NCBI RefSeq assembly: GCF_042408815.1
Contig: NZ_JBHOQR010000025.1
Span: 1-64,000 of the forward strand
DNA: 64,000 nucleotides
Direction of reading: 5' to 3'
From: Thermoflexus sp042408815
Lineage (GTDB): Bacteria > Chloroflexota > Anaerolineae > Thermoflexales > Thermoflexaceae
A model generated the notes under the pieces. It was not told the origin of the DNA and made no database searches. It worked only from the letters and a program-made list of their open reading frames with translations. The position numbers and the translations under genes are program-made. Position 1 is the first letter of the stretch. The number at the start of each line of letters is the position of its first letter. Positions 38,189-47,378 of the stretch are shown here, in pieces.

Positions 38189-38635
38189 TTATTCTGCTCC
38201 CGCTGTCACGGTGGCCGTGGGCGAAGGGATCGTCACCATACGGCGGAGGATGGGCCGGAATTTATAGCCATACGCGATCACCCCGTGCTCACCCTGACGG
38301 TGCAGGACACGGGTCACCATCTCCACAGGCATCCCGATGTAGACTTCCTCCGGTTCCACATCGGTGAGCATTGCCGAGACCAGCGGGCCTTCCTCCAGTT
38401 TGATCAACGCCACGATGTAAGGGGCTTGCTCTTCATAGCCCGCCGGCGGCTCGTAGACCACCGTGTAGGAATAGACTTCCCCGCGGCCTGAGAAGGGATA
38501 CGGCGCGCGCGCGGGCCGCTGGCACTCCGGGCAGACATCCCGAGGCGGGAACAGGCGAGCGCCGCACCCCTCACAGATTTCCCCTTCCAAGCGATATCGC
38601 TGGGATCGTCCACGCCATGCGCGTGCAGGATGCAT
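38189..38635 (-). CDS. DUF35 zinc-ribbon/OB-fold protein of the thiolase-HMG-CoA synthase complex
   Basis: The protein has 148 residues. A rubredoxin-like zinc ribbon has Cys pairs CEGCG and CPEC near residues 21-40. It is followed by an OB fold (GEVYSYTVVYEP through VISAM-like strands). In archaea the DUF35 protein is the scaffold that lets acetoacetyl-CoA pass between thiolase and HMG-CoA synthase. Here the thiolase gene is 68 bases upstream and the synthase before it, so the same role is expected. AAGGAGGT lies five bases before the ATG at 38635. Confidence 0.9.
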   Translation of the reverse strand: MHPARAWRGRSQRYRLEGEICEGCGARLFPPRDVCPECQRPARAPYPFSGRGEVYSYTVVYEPPAGYEEQAPYIVALIKLEEGPLVSAMLTDVEPEEVYIGMPVEMVTRVLHRQGEHGVIAYGYKFRPILRRMVTIPSPTATVTAGAE

Positions 38636-38703
38636 AGCCACCTCCTTCCGGCAAATGTGACACGATGGATGGGGAGGGCCACTGCCGGTCTCCCATCCTC
38701 CTG

Positions 38704-39861
38704 TTAATCCATGGCCTCCAGAATATGGGTGATCACCGTGGCCCCCGTCCCTCCGATGTTCTGGGTCATCCCCAGGCGGGCGTGCGGGACCTGGTTGGGC
38801 CCGGCCTGGCCCTGCAACTGCATGACGGCTTCCACCACCTGATAGATCCCGGTGGCCCCGACCGGGTGCCCCCGGGCCTTCAATCCGCCCATCGTCGCGA
38901 TGGGAAGCCGGCCATCCCGGAAGATCGCCCCCTCCAGGGCCATGGCCACCCCGCGCCCTCGGGGCGCAAAACCGCAAGCCTCCAGGGAGAGGGCCGCCAT
39001 GATCGTGAAGGCATCGTGCAGCTCGAAGAAATCAATGTCCTCCGGGCGAACCCCAGCCTGCTGGAAAGCCCGGTAGGCCGAGAGGGCGGCCGCCTCCAGC
39101 CAGAGGGGATCCCGACGATCGTGCAGGGCCACCGTGTCCGTTGCCACAGCGGATGCCCGGATGCGGACCGGGCGCTCCTGGAATGCCCGGGCCTGATCCG
39201 CCGGGCACAAGATCACCGCCGCTGCCCCATCGCAGACCGGTGAGGCGTCCAGTAGGGTGATCGGGTCGGCGATCATGCGGGCAGAAGCGAACGCTTCCGC
39301 CGTGATGGGAAACCGCAACATCGCATAGGGGTTGTGGACAGCATTGTGGTGCGCGTTGATGGAGAAGGGCGCGAAATCCTCTCGCCGGTATCCGTATTCA
39401 TGCATATAGCGGCGCATCAACAGGGCGTTGAGGGCAGTGAAGGTCATCCCGTGCACGGCTTCATATTCTGCATCGGCTGCCGTCGCCAGGGCGGCGGTGA
39501 TCGTTTCCCCGGAGGCGTCCGTCATTTTCTCCACCCCCACCACGGCCACGAAGTCCGCCAGACCGCCCGCGACCATGGCGTAGCCGATTCGCAACGCGGC
39601 GGCGCCGGAGGCGCATGCTGCCTCGACTTTGACCGCCTCCACGCCGTGCATCCCGGCGAAATCGGCCACCAGCGCCCCCAGATGCTCCTGGGCTTCCACC
39701 TGCCCCGAGAGCATATTCCCGATGTATAGAGCGTCCAGCCGCTCCACCCCGGCATCCTGCATGGCGGCTTCTAACGCCTCCAGTGCCAGCTCTCGCAGCC
39801 CTTTATTCCAATGCTCCCCCACCGGGGTCTGGCCGATGCCGATAATGGCGACCTCGCGCAT
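38704..39861 (-). CDS. Acetoacetyl-CoA thiolase (archaeal/SCP2 type)
   Basis: The protein has 385 residues. The catalytic Cys83 lies in VEAACASGAAAL, the ELHDAFTIMAALSLEACG region follows, and the active-site His is in KARGHPVGATGIYQ. The sequence is of the archaeal thiolase type that works in complex with HMG-CoA synthase and DUF35, condensing two acetyl-CoA. It starts nine bases after the synthase stop. Beta-ketothiolase function in degradation is possible but less likely in this operon. Confidence 0.9.
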   Translation of the reverse strand: MREVAIIGIGQTPVGEHWNKGLRELALEALEAAMQDAGVERLDALYIGNMLSGQVEAQEHLGALVADFAGMHGVEAVKVEAACASGAAALRIGYAMVAGGLADFVAVVGVEKMTDASGETITAALATAADAEYEAVHGMTFTALNALLMRRYMHEYGYRREDFAPFSINAHHNAVHNPYAMLRFPITAEAFASARMIADPITLLDASPVCDGAAAVILCPADQARAFQERPVRIRASAVATDTVALHDRRDPLWLEAAALSAYRAFQQAGVRPEDIDFFELHDAFTIMAALSLEACGFAPRGRGVAMALEGAIFRDGRLPIATMGGLKARGHPVGATGIYQVVEAVMQLQGQAGPNQVPHARLGMTQNIGGTGATVITHILEAMD

Positions 39862-39870
39862 CGCGCCTCC

Positions 39871-40950
39871 TTACGCCTCGGTGTCCATCACGATCTTTCG
39901 GCGATAACGAGCATAGGTGGCGTAATCGATCACCACGCGGCGAGCGATGTAATCCCGGGTTCGAGGTGCTCGATCCCGCCGCTCCAGGATGGCTTCCGTC
40001 ACCACCAGGGAGAAGGCGTCGGATCCGGCGCCGGAGCCGAAGGACACGGCCAGGATCCGATCGCCCGGCCGAGCCTCGTCCAGGATAGCAGTCAGCCCGA
40101 TCAGACAAGAGCCTGCATAGGTATTGCCGATCTCATCCACCAGGAGCCCGATCTGGATCTGCTCCGGCCGGAACCCCAGCATCTTCGCGGCCTTCTGCGG
40201 GAACTTCACGTTCGGCTGGTGAAACACCGCATACGTGTAATCCTCCGGCCGGGCTCCCAGCGCTTCCATCAGCTGTCGAGTGGCTTCTACAATATGGTGG
40301 AAATAAGCGGGCTCCCCCGTGAAACGACCGCCGTGCTCCGGATACCGGGCGTGGGCCCGGCGCCAGAAATCCGGCGTATCGGTAACATAGGAGAGCGATC
40401 CCTCCAGGATCGCTAGGCTTTCCTCCGCTGGGCCGATGATGAAAGCAGCCCCGCCAGCTCCCGCTGTGTATTCCAGGGCATCGCCCGGCCGGCCCTGGGC
40501 CGTGTCAGTCCCAATAGCCATCGCGTAATCGGCCATCCCCGAGCCCACAAAGCCGATGGCGGCCTGCATGGCCTCGGTGCCGGCTTTGCATGCGAATTCC
40601 CAATCTCCGGCCTGGACGTAGGGGGTGGCTCCAAGGGCCTCAGCGACGAGAGTACCGCTGGGTTTGACCGCGTAGGGATGGGATTCGCTGCCCACCCAGA
40701 CTGCCCGCAGGCGATGCGCCGCAATCCCTGCCCGGGCCAGGGCGTTCCGGGCTGCCTCAATGGACATTGTCACCACATCCTCATCGGGTCCCGGCACAGC
40801 CTTCTCCCGCACTGGTGGGGGCTCTGCCCCGCCGGTCCACAAGCGGGAGATCTCAATGCCCGGCAGGCGGTAGCGAGGGACGTAAGCCCCATAGCCCACG
40901 ATGCCAACGGAACGGAATGACTTCAGGATCCGATGACCGTTCTCATACAT
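39871..40950 (-). CDS. Hydroxymethylglutaryl-CoA synthase (archaeal type)
   Basis: The protein has 359 residues. The first strand is SVGIVGYGAYVPRYRLP, the catalytic Cys121 lies in GDWEFACKAGTEAMQ, and the active-site His is in AVFHQPNVKFPQKA. The C-terminal GDRILAVSFGSGAGSDAFSL is typical of the archaeal HMG-CoA synthases. It condenses acetyl-CoA with acetoacetyl-CoA in the mevalonate pathway. The ATG at 40950 has GGAGGG five bases upstream; an earlier in-frame ATG at 40974 lacks one. It is followed closely by the thiolase and DUF35 genes. Confidence 0.92.
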   Translation of the reverse strand: MYENGHRILKSFRSVGIVGYGAYVPRYRLPGIEISRLWTGGAEPPPVREKAVPGPDEDVVTMSIEAARNALARAGIAAHRLRAVWVGSESHPYAVKPSGTLVAEALGATPYVQAGDWEFACKAGTEAMQAAIGFVGSGMADYAMAIGTDTAQGRPGDALEYTAGAGGAAFIIGPAEESLAILEGSLSYVTDTPDFWRRAHARYPEHGGRFTGEPAYFHHIVEATRQLMEALGARPEDYTYAVFHQPNVKFPQKAAKMLGFRPEQIQIGLLVDEIGNTYAGSCLIGLTAILDEARPGDRILAVSFGSGAGSDAFSLVVTEAILERRDRAPRTRDYIARRVVIDYATYARYRRKIVMDTEA

Positions 40951-41121
40951 TCGAACCCTCCGATGATTCATCAAGATATCTGTATCGGGCTTGCGCCGTT
41001 GAGCGGGAATCTGGTAGGCCAGGTGGCTTCTTCCTGCTCTTCCTCCCTCACTTCAGAGGCCCCGGAGGGCCGCTCGCGAATGGGCGCCTTCCAGGCGGGC
41101 CTGGGGTCTGCCATGCCAGGC

Positions 41122-41823
41122 TTACGACCACCCCATCGCCCGACGCAGTTGGTGAAGATGAAGCACGTGGTCCCGCTCATGCCATGCGGCCCGACGCAAC
41201 ACTTTGCGTGGAGACCAGAACTCTCCATCCACGCCCACGACGATCGATTGCCCGATCCAATCTTGAAGGGCCTGTTCCAGGGCGTAGCGAACCTGTTCCA
41301 GATGCGCCCAGATCTCCGCGGGTGGAGCTTTGAGATCCCGACCCAGTCGACTGAGATACCCGTTCTCCTCGTAAGCCACGTGGCGCAGCACCCCGCGCAT
41401 AGACCACCGCTGGCCTGGCAGCACCGCGTCCAGAACCGGGTCCGGCAGGCCCTCCACCGCCGCCTGGAGATCCGCCCGAGAGGCGGCGAGGACCTGAAGG
41501 CCGAACTCCACCTCTTCCTCCGTCAGGGGCCGCCAGTCGTCCAGAAACCACGCATTCACCTCTCGGGAGCCGCCTCGCTCGAAGCGTTCGTTGATCGTGT
41601 AGACCTCGAAGATCTCCACCACCCGGAAATCCTCTGGAACCCCAGGCCCCGCGGCGGGGATCCCATGAGCGCCCAGCCAGGCGAAATAATCCCGAATCGC
41701 CTCCGGGATCCGTTCCAGAACCTCCCGCTCGGTGTGGGCAAAGACAAAGCATCCCGGATAGTCCAGAATCCAGGCGATGTGTCCTCCTTCTGCACCGCGT
41801 TCCAGTCCCACCCGGTAGGTCAT
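41122..41823 (-). CDS. HicB-like/DinB fusion protein
   Basis: The protein has 233 residues. The N-terminal 60 residues (YRVGLERGAEGGHIAWILDY, then PGCFVFAHTEREVLERIPEA) look like a HicB-type antitoxin fold. The C-terminal part is a DinB four-helix bundle with possible metal ligands in MRGVLRHVAYEE and AAWHERDHVLH. The ATG overlaps the HMG-CoA reductase stop in an ATGA arrangement, so it is co-translated with that gene, and the synthase gene follows. Its link to isoprenoid synthesis is unknown. DinB proteins include thiol S-transferases and hydrolases, but no reaction can be assigned. Confidence 0.78.
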   Translation of the reverse strand: MTYRVGLERGAEGGHIAWILDYPGCFVFAHTEREVLERIPEAIRDYFAWLGAHGIPAAGPGVPEDFRVVEIFEVYTINERFERGGSREVNAWFLDDWRPLTEEEVEFGLQVLAASRADLQAAVEGLPDPVLDAVLPGQRWSMRGVLRHVAYEENGYLSRLGRDLKAPPAEIWAHLEQVRYALEQALQDWIGQSIVVGVDGEFWSPRKVLRRAAWHERDHVLHLHQLRRAMGWS

Positions 41824-43139
41824 CCATGCTCCCTCCATTGAGGCTCTCCGGTTGTGGATCCCCGAAGCTCTTGCAGGAGCTCCCGGGCGCGGGCCAGTCG
41901 GATGTTGCGCTCCGTGACGAGCTGTTGAGCGATCCGATCGATCTCCTCGCCAGCGGCCCCCGCGGCCATGGCGATCTGACGGGCGTGCAATTCCATGTGC
42001 CCGCGCTGAATCCCCTCGGTGGCCAGGGCCCGCAGGGCGGCCAGGTTCTGGGCCAGGCCCACGGCGGCCATGATCTCTGCCAGCTCCCGCGCGGACGAAA
42101 CGCCCAGGATTTTAAGGGCCACTCGGGCCAGGGGATGGGCCTGGGTGGCTCCCCCTACGATCCCCACCGCCAGAGGCAGCTCAATCCGTCCATGCAGAGC
42201 CCCCCCTTCATCCCGCCACCATTGGGTGAGCGGCCGATACGGGCCATTCCGTGCGGCATAGGCGTGGGCACCCGCCTCAATCGCCCGCCAGTCGTTGCCG
42301 GTGGCCAGGGCCACCGCATCGATGCCGTTCATGATCCCCTTGTTATGAGTGGCCGCCCGATAGGGGTCCACTTCGGCCAGCGCCTGCGCTTCCAGAATTC
42401 CCTGGATGACGAGATCCCCCGGGAAGTCCGGTGTCTCCAGGGCTTCCGAAGGGATCCGAACTTCCGCCCAGGCCCGCCGACGGTCCGCTAAATTCGAAAG
42501 GATCCGCAGAACCACCCGCCCTCCTGTGATCCGGGCGATCAGAGGGGCCACCGCCTCGCAGACGGTGTTCACCGCGTTGGCCCCCATCGCGTCTCGGACA
42601 TCATAGAATATGTAAACAACGAGCATCGGCCCGACAGGGGTGTCTGGGAACGAAACGACCTCCAGCCCCCGAAACCCCCCACCCCGGGCGACGATCGAGG
42701 GCGTAGCCGCCTCGGCCGCTGTTCGGATCGCCTCGACCTGTTCCTCGATCACCCGGGCTGCTGTGGAAAGATCCGGGAGGTTCACGATCTGGATTTGCCC
42801 GCGCATAATGGGCTCCTCGCTGCCGGCGAGGAATCCCCCACCGACCCGAGCCAGGCGGGCGGCGTGGGAGAGCGCTGCCACCACCGACGGCTCCTCAATC
42901 ACCATCGGGATCAGGACCTCCCGGCCGTTGATTAGGAAATTCACCGCCACCGCAAAGGGCAGTGCGAACCGGCCGATCACATTTTCCACCAGGTGGTCCG
43001 CCTGTTCTAATGTTAGACCGCCGTTGAGCAACAAAGCCTGCTCCTCGGGGGTCAGACCGGCCTGTTCGGCGACCCATCGGGCACGCGCTTCCAGCGGCAA
43101 TCGATAGAAGCCCGGGTAACGAGAAGTGCGGCGGGACAT
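41820..43139 (-). CDS. Hydroxymethylglutaryl-CoA reductase, class II-like
   Basis: The protein has 439 residues. The substrate motif ENVIG is at 52-56, and the catalytic Glu is in VIEEPSVVAAL at about 83, the same position as in the Pseudomonas mevalonii enzyme. DVRDAMGANAVNTV, ATHNKGIMNGIDAVALATG and the C-terminal helical region with a His-containing RGHMELHARQIA complete the pattern. In this operon it should run biosynthetically, making mevalonate. I chose the ATG at 43139 as the family start, though no clear ribosome site precedes it; the upstream sequence is AT-rich and the transcript may have a very short leader. It is the first gene of the operon. Confidence 0.92.
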   Translation of the reverse strand: MSRRTSRYPGFYRLPLEARARWVAEQAGLTPEEQALLLNGGLTLEQADHLVENVIGRFALPFAVAVNFLINGREVLIPMVIEEPSVVAALSHAARLARVGGGFLAGSEEPIMRGQIQIVNLPDLSTAARVIEEQVEAIRTAAEAATPSIVARGGGFRGLEVVSFPDTPVGPMLVVYIFYDVRDAMGANAVNTVCEAVAPLIARITGGRVVLRILSNLADRRRAWAEVRIPSEALETPDFPGDLVIQGILEAQALAEVDPYRAATHNKGIMNGIDAVALATGNDWRAIEAGAHAYAARNGPYRPLTQWWRDEGGALHGRIELPLAVGIVGGATQAHPLARVALKILGVSSARELAEIMAAVGLAQNLAALRALATEGIQRGHMELHARQIAMAAGAAGEEIDRIAQQLVTERNIRLARARELLQELRGSTTGEPQWREHG

Positions 43140-43372
43140 TGCATAAAGAAAGATTATGGGGGATGGGCTGTCAAAATCTATCAACCAGCTATCCCTGGTT
43201 ACAACATTGAGCATATGGGGTGGCGCCGCCTTCTTCACTGCCTTCGAAGGGCCGATCTCGGAGATCCGGTGGGCGGCTCCTCCCGAGCCGTAGGAGGAAT
43301 CCAAAAAGAGCTAACGAATCGCTAACAAAGTTGGGAAGGCCTTAGAGGTCCCGTTGTGATCGGGTGAGATCC

Positions 43373-45073
43373 TTAAGGTCCCTCTACCAGGAAGAGAGGG
43401 AGCCCGCCCACGGCGGCTTCCCCTTGCTTTTGCCGGGCCGGATTACAAAGGGTGGGCGTGTTGTAATGGGTAGCAGGTGGTAAGGAGAAGGTATAAATGC
43501 CGTTCGTGGGACGCACCTCGGTGGCCATTCCCGTGCGGACGTCATACAGGATCCCCTGGGGCGCGATGGCGGTCACCGTGATCGTCGCCGGGACATTCAG
43601 GCGGGTCCAGGCCAGCAGCACCCGTGCCCCGTCCGGCCGCCGGAAGGCGAACCACTCCACCTGCCCGGTGCATGCGTTCCAGTCGGTCTGGCCATGGGTG
43701 GTGCGCAGACGCCAGAGAGGCATCGCCCCACGCAGATGGGTAGTCACCAGCCGATAGGCGGCCGCCGCCGGGCGCGCTCCCGCATCCGAGGGATAGCAGG
43801 GGGCCGGATCCGGGTTCCGGTAAAGGCCGAAGGCGTCATGAGCATCCGGACCGTTCCCGCAATCATCGTGAAGCATGAAGTGGAAGATCAACCGGGCCCC
43901 CAGCCAGATGGCGTAAGCTGCGCTCTGCACCACATAGGCAGCCTGCTCTTCACGGGTCCCCCGGTAGCCGCTGTTCGGATCCCATGTCGGCCCGGGGTAA
44001 TCATCCCACACCGGCAGGCCGCTCTCGTTCACCCAGAGCTCCTTTGTGAGCCCAAAGGATTGCAGGGTTCCTTTCGCCTGATTCAGGTAACGGAACGTCT
44101 GCCAGGCGTAGCTGTAGCTGTGGATAGGGAGGACATCGAAATACCAGCCGAAGGCATCCCGCAGATCGGGGGCGGGATCGTTTTGGAGCGTGCTCAGAAC
44201 TTCCTGCAACCACCCGGGTTTCTCGAAGATGGCCAGCCCGCCGAACAGGATGCGGGCCTGAGGATCCGCCTGGCGCGCGGCGATGGCAGCGACCTTCAGC
44301 AGGCGGGCGTAATCCGCCGCGCTCCCGCTCCAGAAGAACGAAAGATCGGGTTCGTTCCAGATCTCCCAGGCGCGGACCCCGCGTCCGATTGGCCATCCGG
44401 GCACCTCGCGGCTGGCTGCTCCGCCCGGTCGGTAGCGGGCGACCGCCTGATCGACGAAGACGGCCCATCGGTTCGCCGGGTTGATGGTTTTGCCCGGGCC
44501 GGGGCGATCGGTCCCATCGGTGAAGATGGGCGCGTAGAGGCCGACCGGGGGATTTGCCGCGGCGATGCGGATCGGCGCATTCGGGGTGATCTCCCCAGAC
44601 GGCTGGCGGAGGATCGATCCGCCGATAGGTGGTTGGGCGGAGAAGCCTCCGGCCGCGTAGAAGCCCGGGGTGCCCATCAGGATCAGGGAGACCTCAAAGC
44701 CCTGGGCGAGGGCGTCCCGAAGGGTCCGATCCACACTGGCCCATTGATAGACTCCAGGGGACGTCTCCACTCCGCTCCAGTAGAGGGGCCAACGGTCCCA
44801 GCGGGCGCCCAGCCGCTGCGCCCGATCAAAGCGAGCCGGGTCGGCCGGATGCTCCACCGACGTGATGAAGACCAGCCCGAAATCCACCCCGGGAGGGGCC
44901 TGTGGCTCTTGACGGGCGACGAGGGGCAGATAAACACGGAGCGGATAGGATGAGGCATTTTCCTCCCGGCCTCGAGCCAGCAGCGGGGGAAGGGCTTCCG
45001 GGATCGAACCGGTCCGGGCGCTGCTTCCCAGCAGCACGATGATCATAGCCCATACGCCGCGGCGCATCCCCAC
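43373..45073 (-). CDS. Secreted clan GH-A glycoside hydrolase (GH39/GH5-like)
   Basis: The protein has 566 residues. A signal-peptide-like helix at about 6-20 is followed by a linker with the LRVYLPLVAR segment at 45-54, shared with two other exported proteins in this window. The catalytic domain is a TIM barrel with the acid/base motif AWEIWNEPDLSFFW and the nucleophile region ELWVNESGLPVWDD. The substrate is not predictable. A GTG at 45073 has GGAGGG six bases upstream; an ATG at 45067 is the alternative. An upstream gene is divergent (GT4), so this is probably a single-gene unit. Confidence 0.78.
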   Translation of the reverse strand: MGMRRGVWAMIIVLLGSSARTGSIPEALPPLLARGREENASSYPLRVYLPLVARQEPQAPPGVDFGLVFITSVEHPADPARFDRAQRLGARWDRWPLYWSGVETSPGVYQWASVDRTLRDALAQGFEVSLILMGTPGFYAAGGFSAQPPIGGSILRQPSGEITPNAPIRIAAANPPVGLYAPIFTDGTDRPGPGKTINPANRWAVFVDQAVARYRPGGAASREVPGWPIGRGVRAWEIWNEPDLSFFWSGSAADYARLLKVAAIAARQADPQARILFGGLAIFEKPGWLQEVLSTLQNDPAPDLRDAFGWYFDVLPIHSYSYAWQTFRYLNQAKGTLQSFGLTKELWVNESGLPVWDDYPGPTWDPNSGYRGTREEQAAYVVQSAAYAIWLGARLIFHFMLHDDCGNGPDAHDAFGLYRNPDPAPCYPSDAGARPAAAAYRLVTTHLRGAMPLWRLRTTHGQTDWNACTGQVEWFAFRRPDGARVLLAWTRLNVPATITVTAIAPQGILYDVRTGMATEVRPTNGIYTFSLPPATHYNTPTLCNPARQKQGEAAVGGLPLFLVEGP

Positions 45074-45288
45074 GGCTTTCCCTCCACGGTCGGGCGGGAA
45101 CCGGCCCGCGCTTTGCCCCGAGGCTTTCAGGCTAATATACTCAGAAAACACCGGCCCGCCAAATTGGACCCCTAAGCCTCCGACGGGGCCGGTTCGTCGG
45201 AAAAGGTTTGTAAAAGATCTCTGGAGGGTGGGGGATCGGACAGGCCGCATCGGTTCGGGATCCGACCCAATGCACCGGGAGGCTCGGG

Positions 45289-46530
45289 ATGTGCTCCGAT
45301 GAGCGGGCGAAGCCCCGTGTGGCGTTGATCCACTATACGGCCCCTCCTGTGATCGGAGGGGTAGAGGCGGTGCTTGCTCGCCAGGCCCGCATCCTGACAG
45401 CGGCCGGCTACCCGGTTCGGATCATTGCCGGCGTGGTCGATCCGAGCATACCCGGGGTCGAGACGGTGACGATCCCGCCGATGTATGGCGGATCGCCGGA
45501 AATCGCCCCGCTCCAGACAGCGTTATGGGAGGGTTGTCTTCCTGAAGAGTTCTCTCAGTGGCGGGAGCGATTGCGCCGTGCTCTGGAAGAGGCCCTGCAT
45601 GGAGTGAAGGTCGTCATCCTCCACAACGTTTGCACTATGGACAAAAACCTCACCCTCTCCGCCGCTCTCTACGATCTGGTGACGGCGGAGCCCCGGCTCT
45701 GGATCGGATGGCACCACGATGCAGTGATCCTCCGATCGGCGACGCCTCGCTTCCCGGGGGAGCCGTGGGATCTGGTCTTCCGGCCATGGCCAGTGATCCA
45801 CGTAACGGTTTCCGAGTCCCGTCGCCGGGCCCTGGCTGCTGCCTGGAGGATCCCGACTACGGATATCCACGTGATCCCGAACGGGGTGGATCCCGGGGAA
45901 TTCTTCCGCTGGGGTGATCTCACGCGCTCCATCGTGGAGGCCCTGGGCCTGATGGATGCGGACGCCATCCTTCTGATGCCGGTCCGCATCACCCGTCGCA
46001 AGCGGCTGGAGGATGCCTTGGCCGTTCTTCACCATCTGCGGGAGCGAACCGGATGGGATATTCGGCTCCTCGTGACGGGCCCTCCGGGCGCCCACACGCC
46101 GGCCAACCAGGCCTATCTGGAGGAGCTGCGCGCCTGGCGGGCTGCATGGGGGCTGGAGGGAGCAGCGCATTTTCTGCATGAACATCTAGGGGAAGGCCTG
46201 CCGGAGGAAGCCGTGGCGGATCTCTATATGCTGGCGGACGCGGTGTTGCTCACCAGCGAGGAGGAAGGGTTCGGGCTGCCCGTGCTGGAGGCCGGGCTGG
46301 CCCGCCTGCCTGTGTTCGCCCGTGAGCTGCCATCCCTGCGGGAGCTGGGCGAAGGGGATATATTTCTCTTGCCTGAGGGAAGCGGCCCGGAGGCGTTTGC
46401 GGCCGCCATCGTCCGCTTTCTGGAAACGGACCCGGTGGCCCGGCTGCGCCGCCGTGTTCGCCAGCGGTTCAACGCTGCCCGCCTGATCCAGGAGCGCCTG
46501 ATCCCCTTGCTGGAAGGCGCGCCGTTTTAG
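45289..46530 (+). CDS. GT4 family glycosyltransferase
   Basis: The protein has 413 residues in the GT-B fold. The acceptor loop is ALIHYTAPPVIGGVEAVLAR, the second half begins with ILLMPVRITRRKRLEDALAV, and the donor motif TSEEEGFGLPVLEAGLARLP carries the ExxxxxxxE residues. GGGAGG lies six bases before the ATG at 45289. It may build an exopolysaccharide or glycolipid, but donor and acceptor are unknown. It is a lone plus-strand gene between minus-strand blocks. Confidence 0.88.
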   Translation: MCSDERAKPRVALIHYTAPPVIGGVEAVLARQARILTAAGYPVRIIAGVVDPSIPGVETVTIPPMYGGSPEIAPLQTALWEGCLPEEFSQWRERLRRALEEALHGVKVVILHNVCTMDKNLTLSAALYDLVTAEPRLWIGWHHDAVILRSATPRFPGEPWDLVFRPWPVIHVTVSESRRRALAAAWRIPTTDIHVIPNGVDPGEFFRWGDLTRSIVEALGLMDADAILLMPVRITRRKRLEDALAVLHHLRERTGWDIRLLVTGPPGAHTPANQAYLEELRAWRAAWGLEGAAHFLHEHLGEGLPEEAVADLYMLADAVLLTSEEEGFGLPVLEAGLARLPVFARELPSLRELGEGDIFLLPEGSGPEAFAAAIVRFLETDPVARLRRRVRQRFNAARLIQERLIPLLEGAPF

Positions 46531-46556
46531 CGTTTCCAGCGGCCGCTCATTGAAGG

Positions 46557-47336
46557 CTATCCGGTTCGCCAGTTGTAGAACCCCTTCCCGGTCTTGCGGC
46601 CCAGGAAGCCGGCCCGGACCATCTGACGGAGCAAGGGAGCGGCCCGATAGGCTCCGTTCCGGTGCTCTGCTTCCAAGGCATCCAGAATGGCTACCACCAA
46701 GTCTAGGCCGATGAGGTCTCCCCACTCCAGTGGCCCGCGCGGATAGTTTGTCCCCAGTTTCATCGCTGTGTCGATGTCCTCCGGCGAAGCGACTCCTTCC
46801 ATCACCGCGAAGGCGGCCTCGTTGATGAGGGCGCAGAGGATCCGCGGGAGCACCATCCCCACGGTATCACGGACGATCTCGATTCGGAACCCGATGTGCT
46901 CCAGATAGGCCCGGGCGGATTTCAGTACAGCGGAATCTCCCGCGAGCGGGGCCGCCAGCTCCACCGGAGCTTCGCGAGTCAGGGGCGGCAACGTTGCGAA
47001 CCCTACTACACGGCCCGATCGCCGGGCCCAACCGGCCACCTGAGTCGCCGAGACCGTAAGACACAGGGAGAGGAGGGGCGCTTCAGGGGCAAGCGCCTCG
47101 TCGAGGATGGTGATCAGCATCCGTTTCGATTCGAGGGGGAAAGGGAGGACCTCCAGGGCAAGAGCAGCGCTTCGGGCCTCGGCCTGTAGGTTGGGGGAAA
47201 GGGCAATCGGAGACTCTCCCTCACCAATCAGGACGGCTGTTGGATAACCCTGATCCAGGAACATCCTGCCGAGGTCCTCGGCAAACGCCGAAGCGCCCAC
47301 GATCAGGATGCGCTCCTTTAGGGGCTGGGTTCCCAT
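46557..47336 (-). CDS. 3-hydroxyacyl-CoA dehydrogenase paralogue lacking catalytic residues
   Basis: The protein has 259 residues with the two-domain layout of the family. The Rossmann motif is altered to GASAFAEDLG. At the place where the active paralogue next door has GMHFFNPAPI, this one reads GFATLPPLTR, so the catalytic His and Asn are missing. The C-terminal dimerisation domain is well kept (MEGVASPEDIDTAMKLGTNY, then PRGPLEWGDLIGLDLV). It may be regulatory or structural, for example a heteromeric partner. SD GAGGAGG precedes the ATG at 47336. It follows the active dehydrogenase by 42 bases. Confidence 0.8.
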   Translation of the reverse strand: MGTQPLKERILIVGASAFAEDLGRMFLDQGYPTAVLIGEGESPIALSPNLQAEARSAALALEVLPFPLESKRMLITILDEALAPEAPLLSLCLTVSATQVAGWARRSGRVVGFATLPPLTREAPVELAAPLAGDSAVLKSARAYLEHIGFRIEIVRDTVGMVLPRILCALINEAAFAVMEGVASPEDIDTAMKLGTNYPRGPLEWGDLIGLDLVVAILDALEAEHRNGAYRAAPLLRQMVRAGFLGRKTGKGFYNWRTG

Positions 47337-47378
47337 AGGATCCTCCTCGGGGATCCAGTTGCCCACACGATCAGTGGG

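Noticed and set aside
37937..38491. Frame with KRILIADGQPLL resembling a response-regulator start
   Set aside because: Similarity covers only about a dozen residues and the rest runs antisense to the DUF35 gene.
43153..43174. TTGACA and CATAAT on the minus strand before HMG-CoA reductase
   Set aside because: The spacer is only about 10 bases, so they cannot form one sigma-70 promoter.
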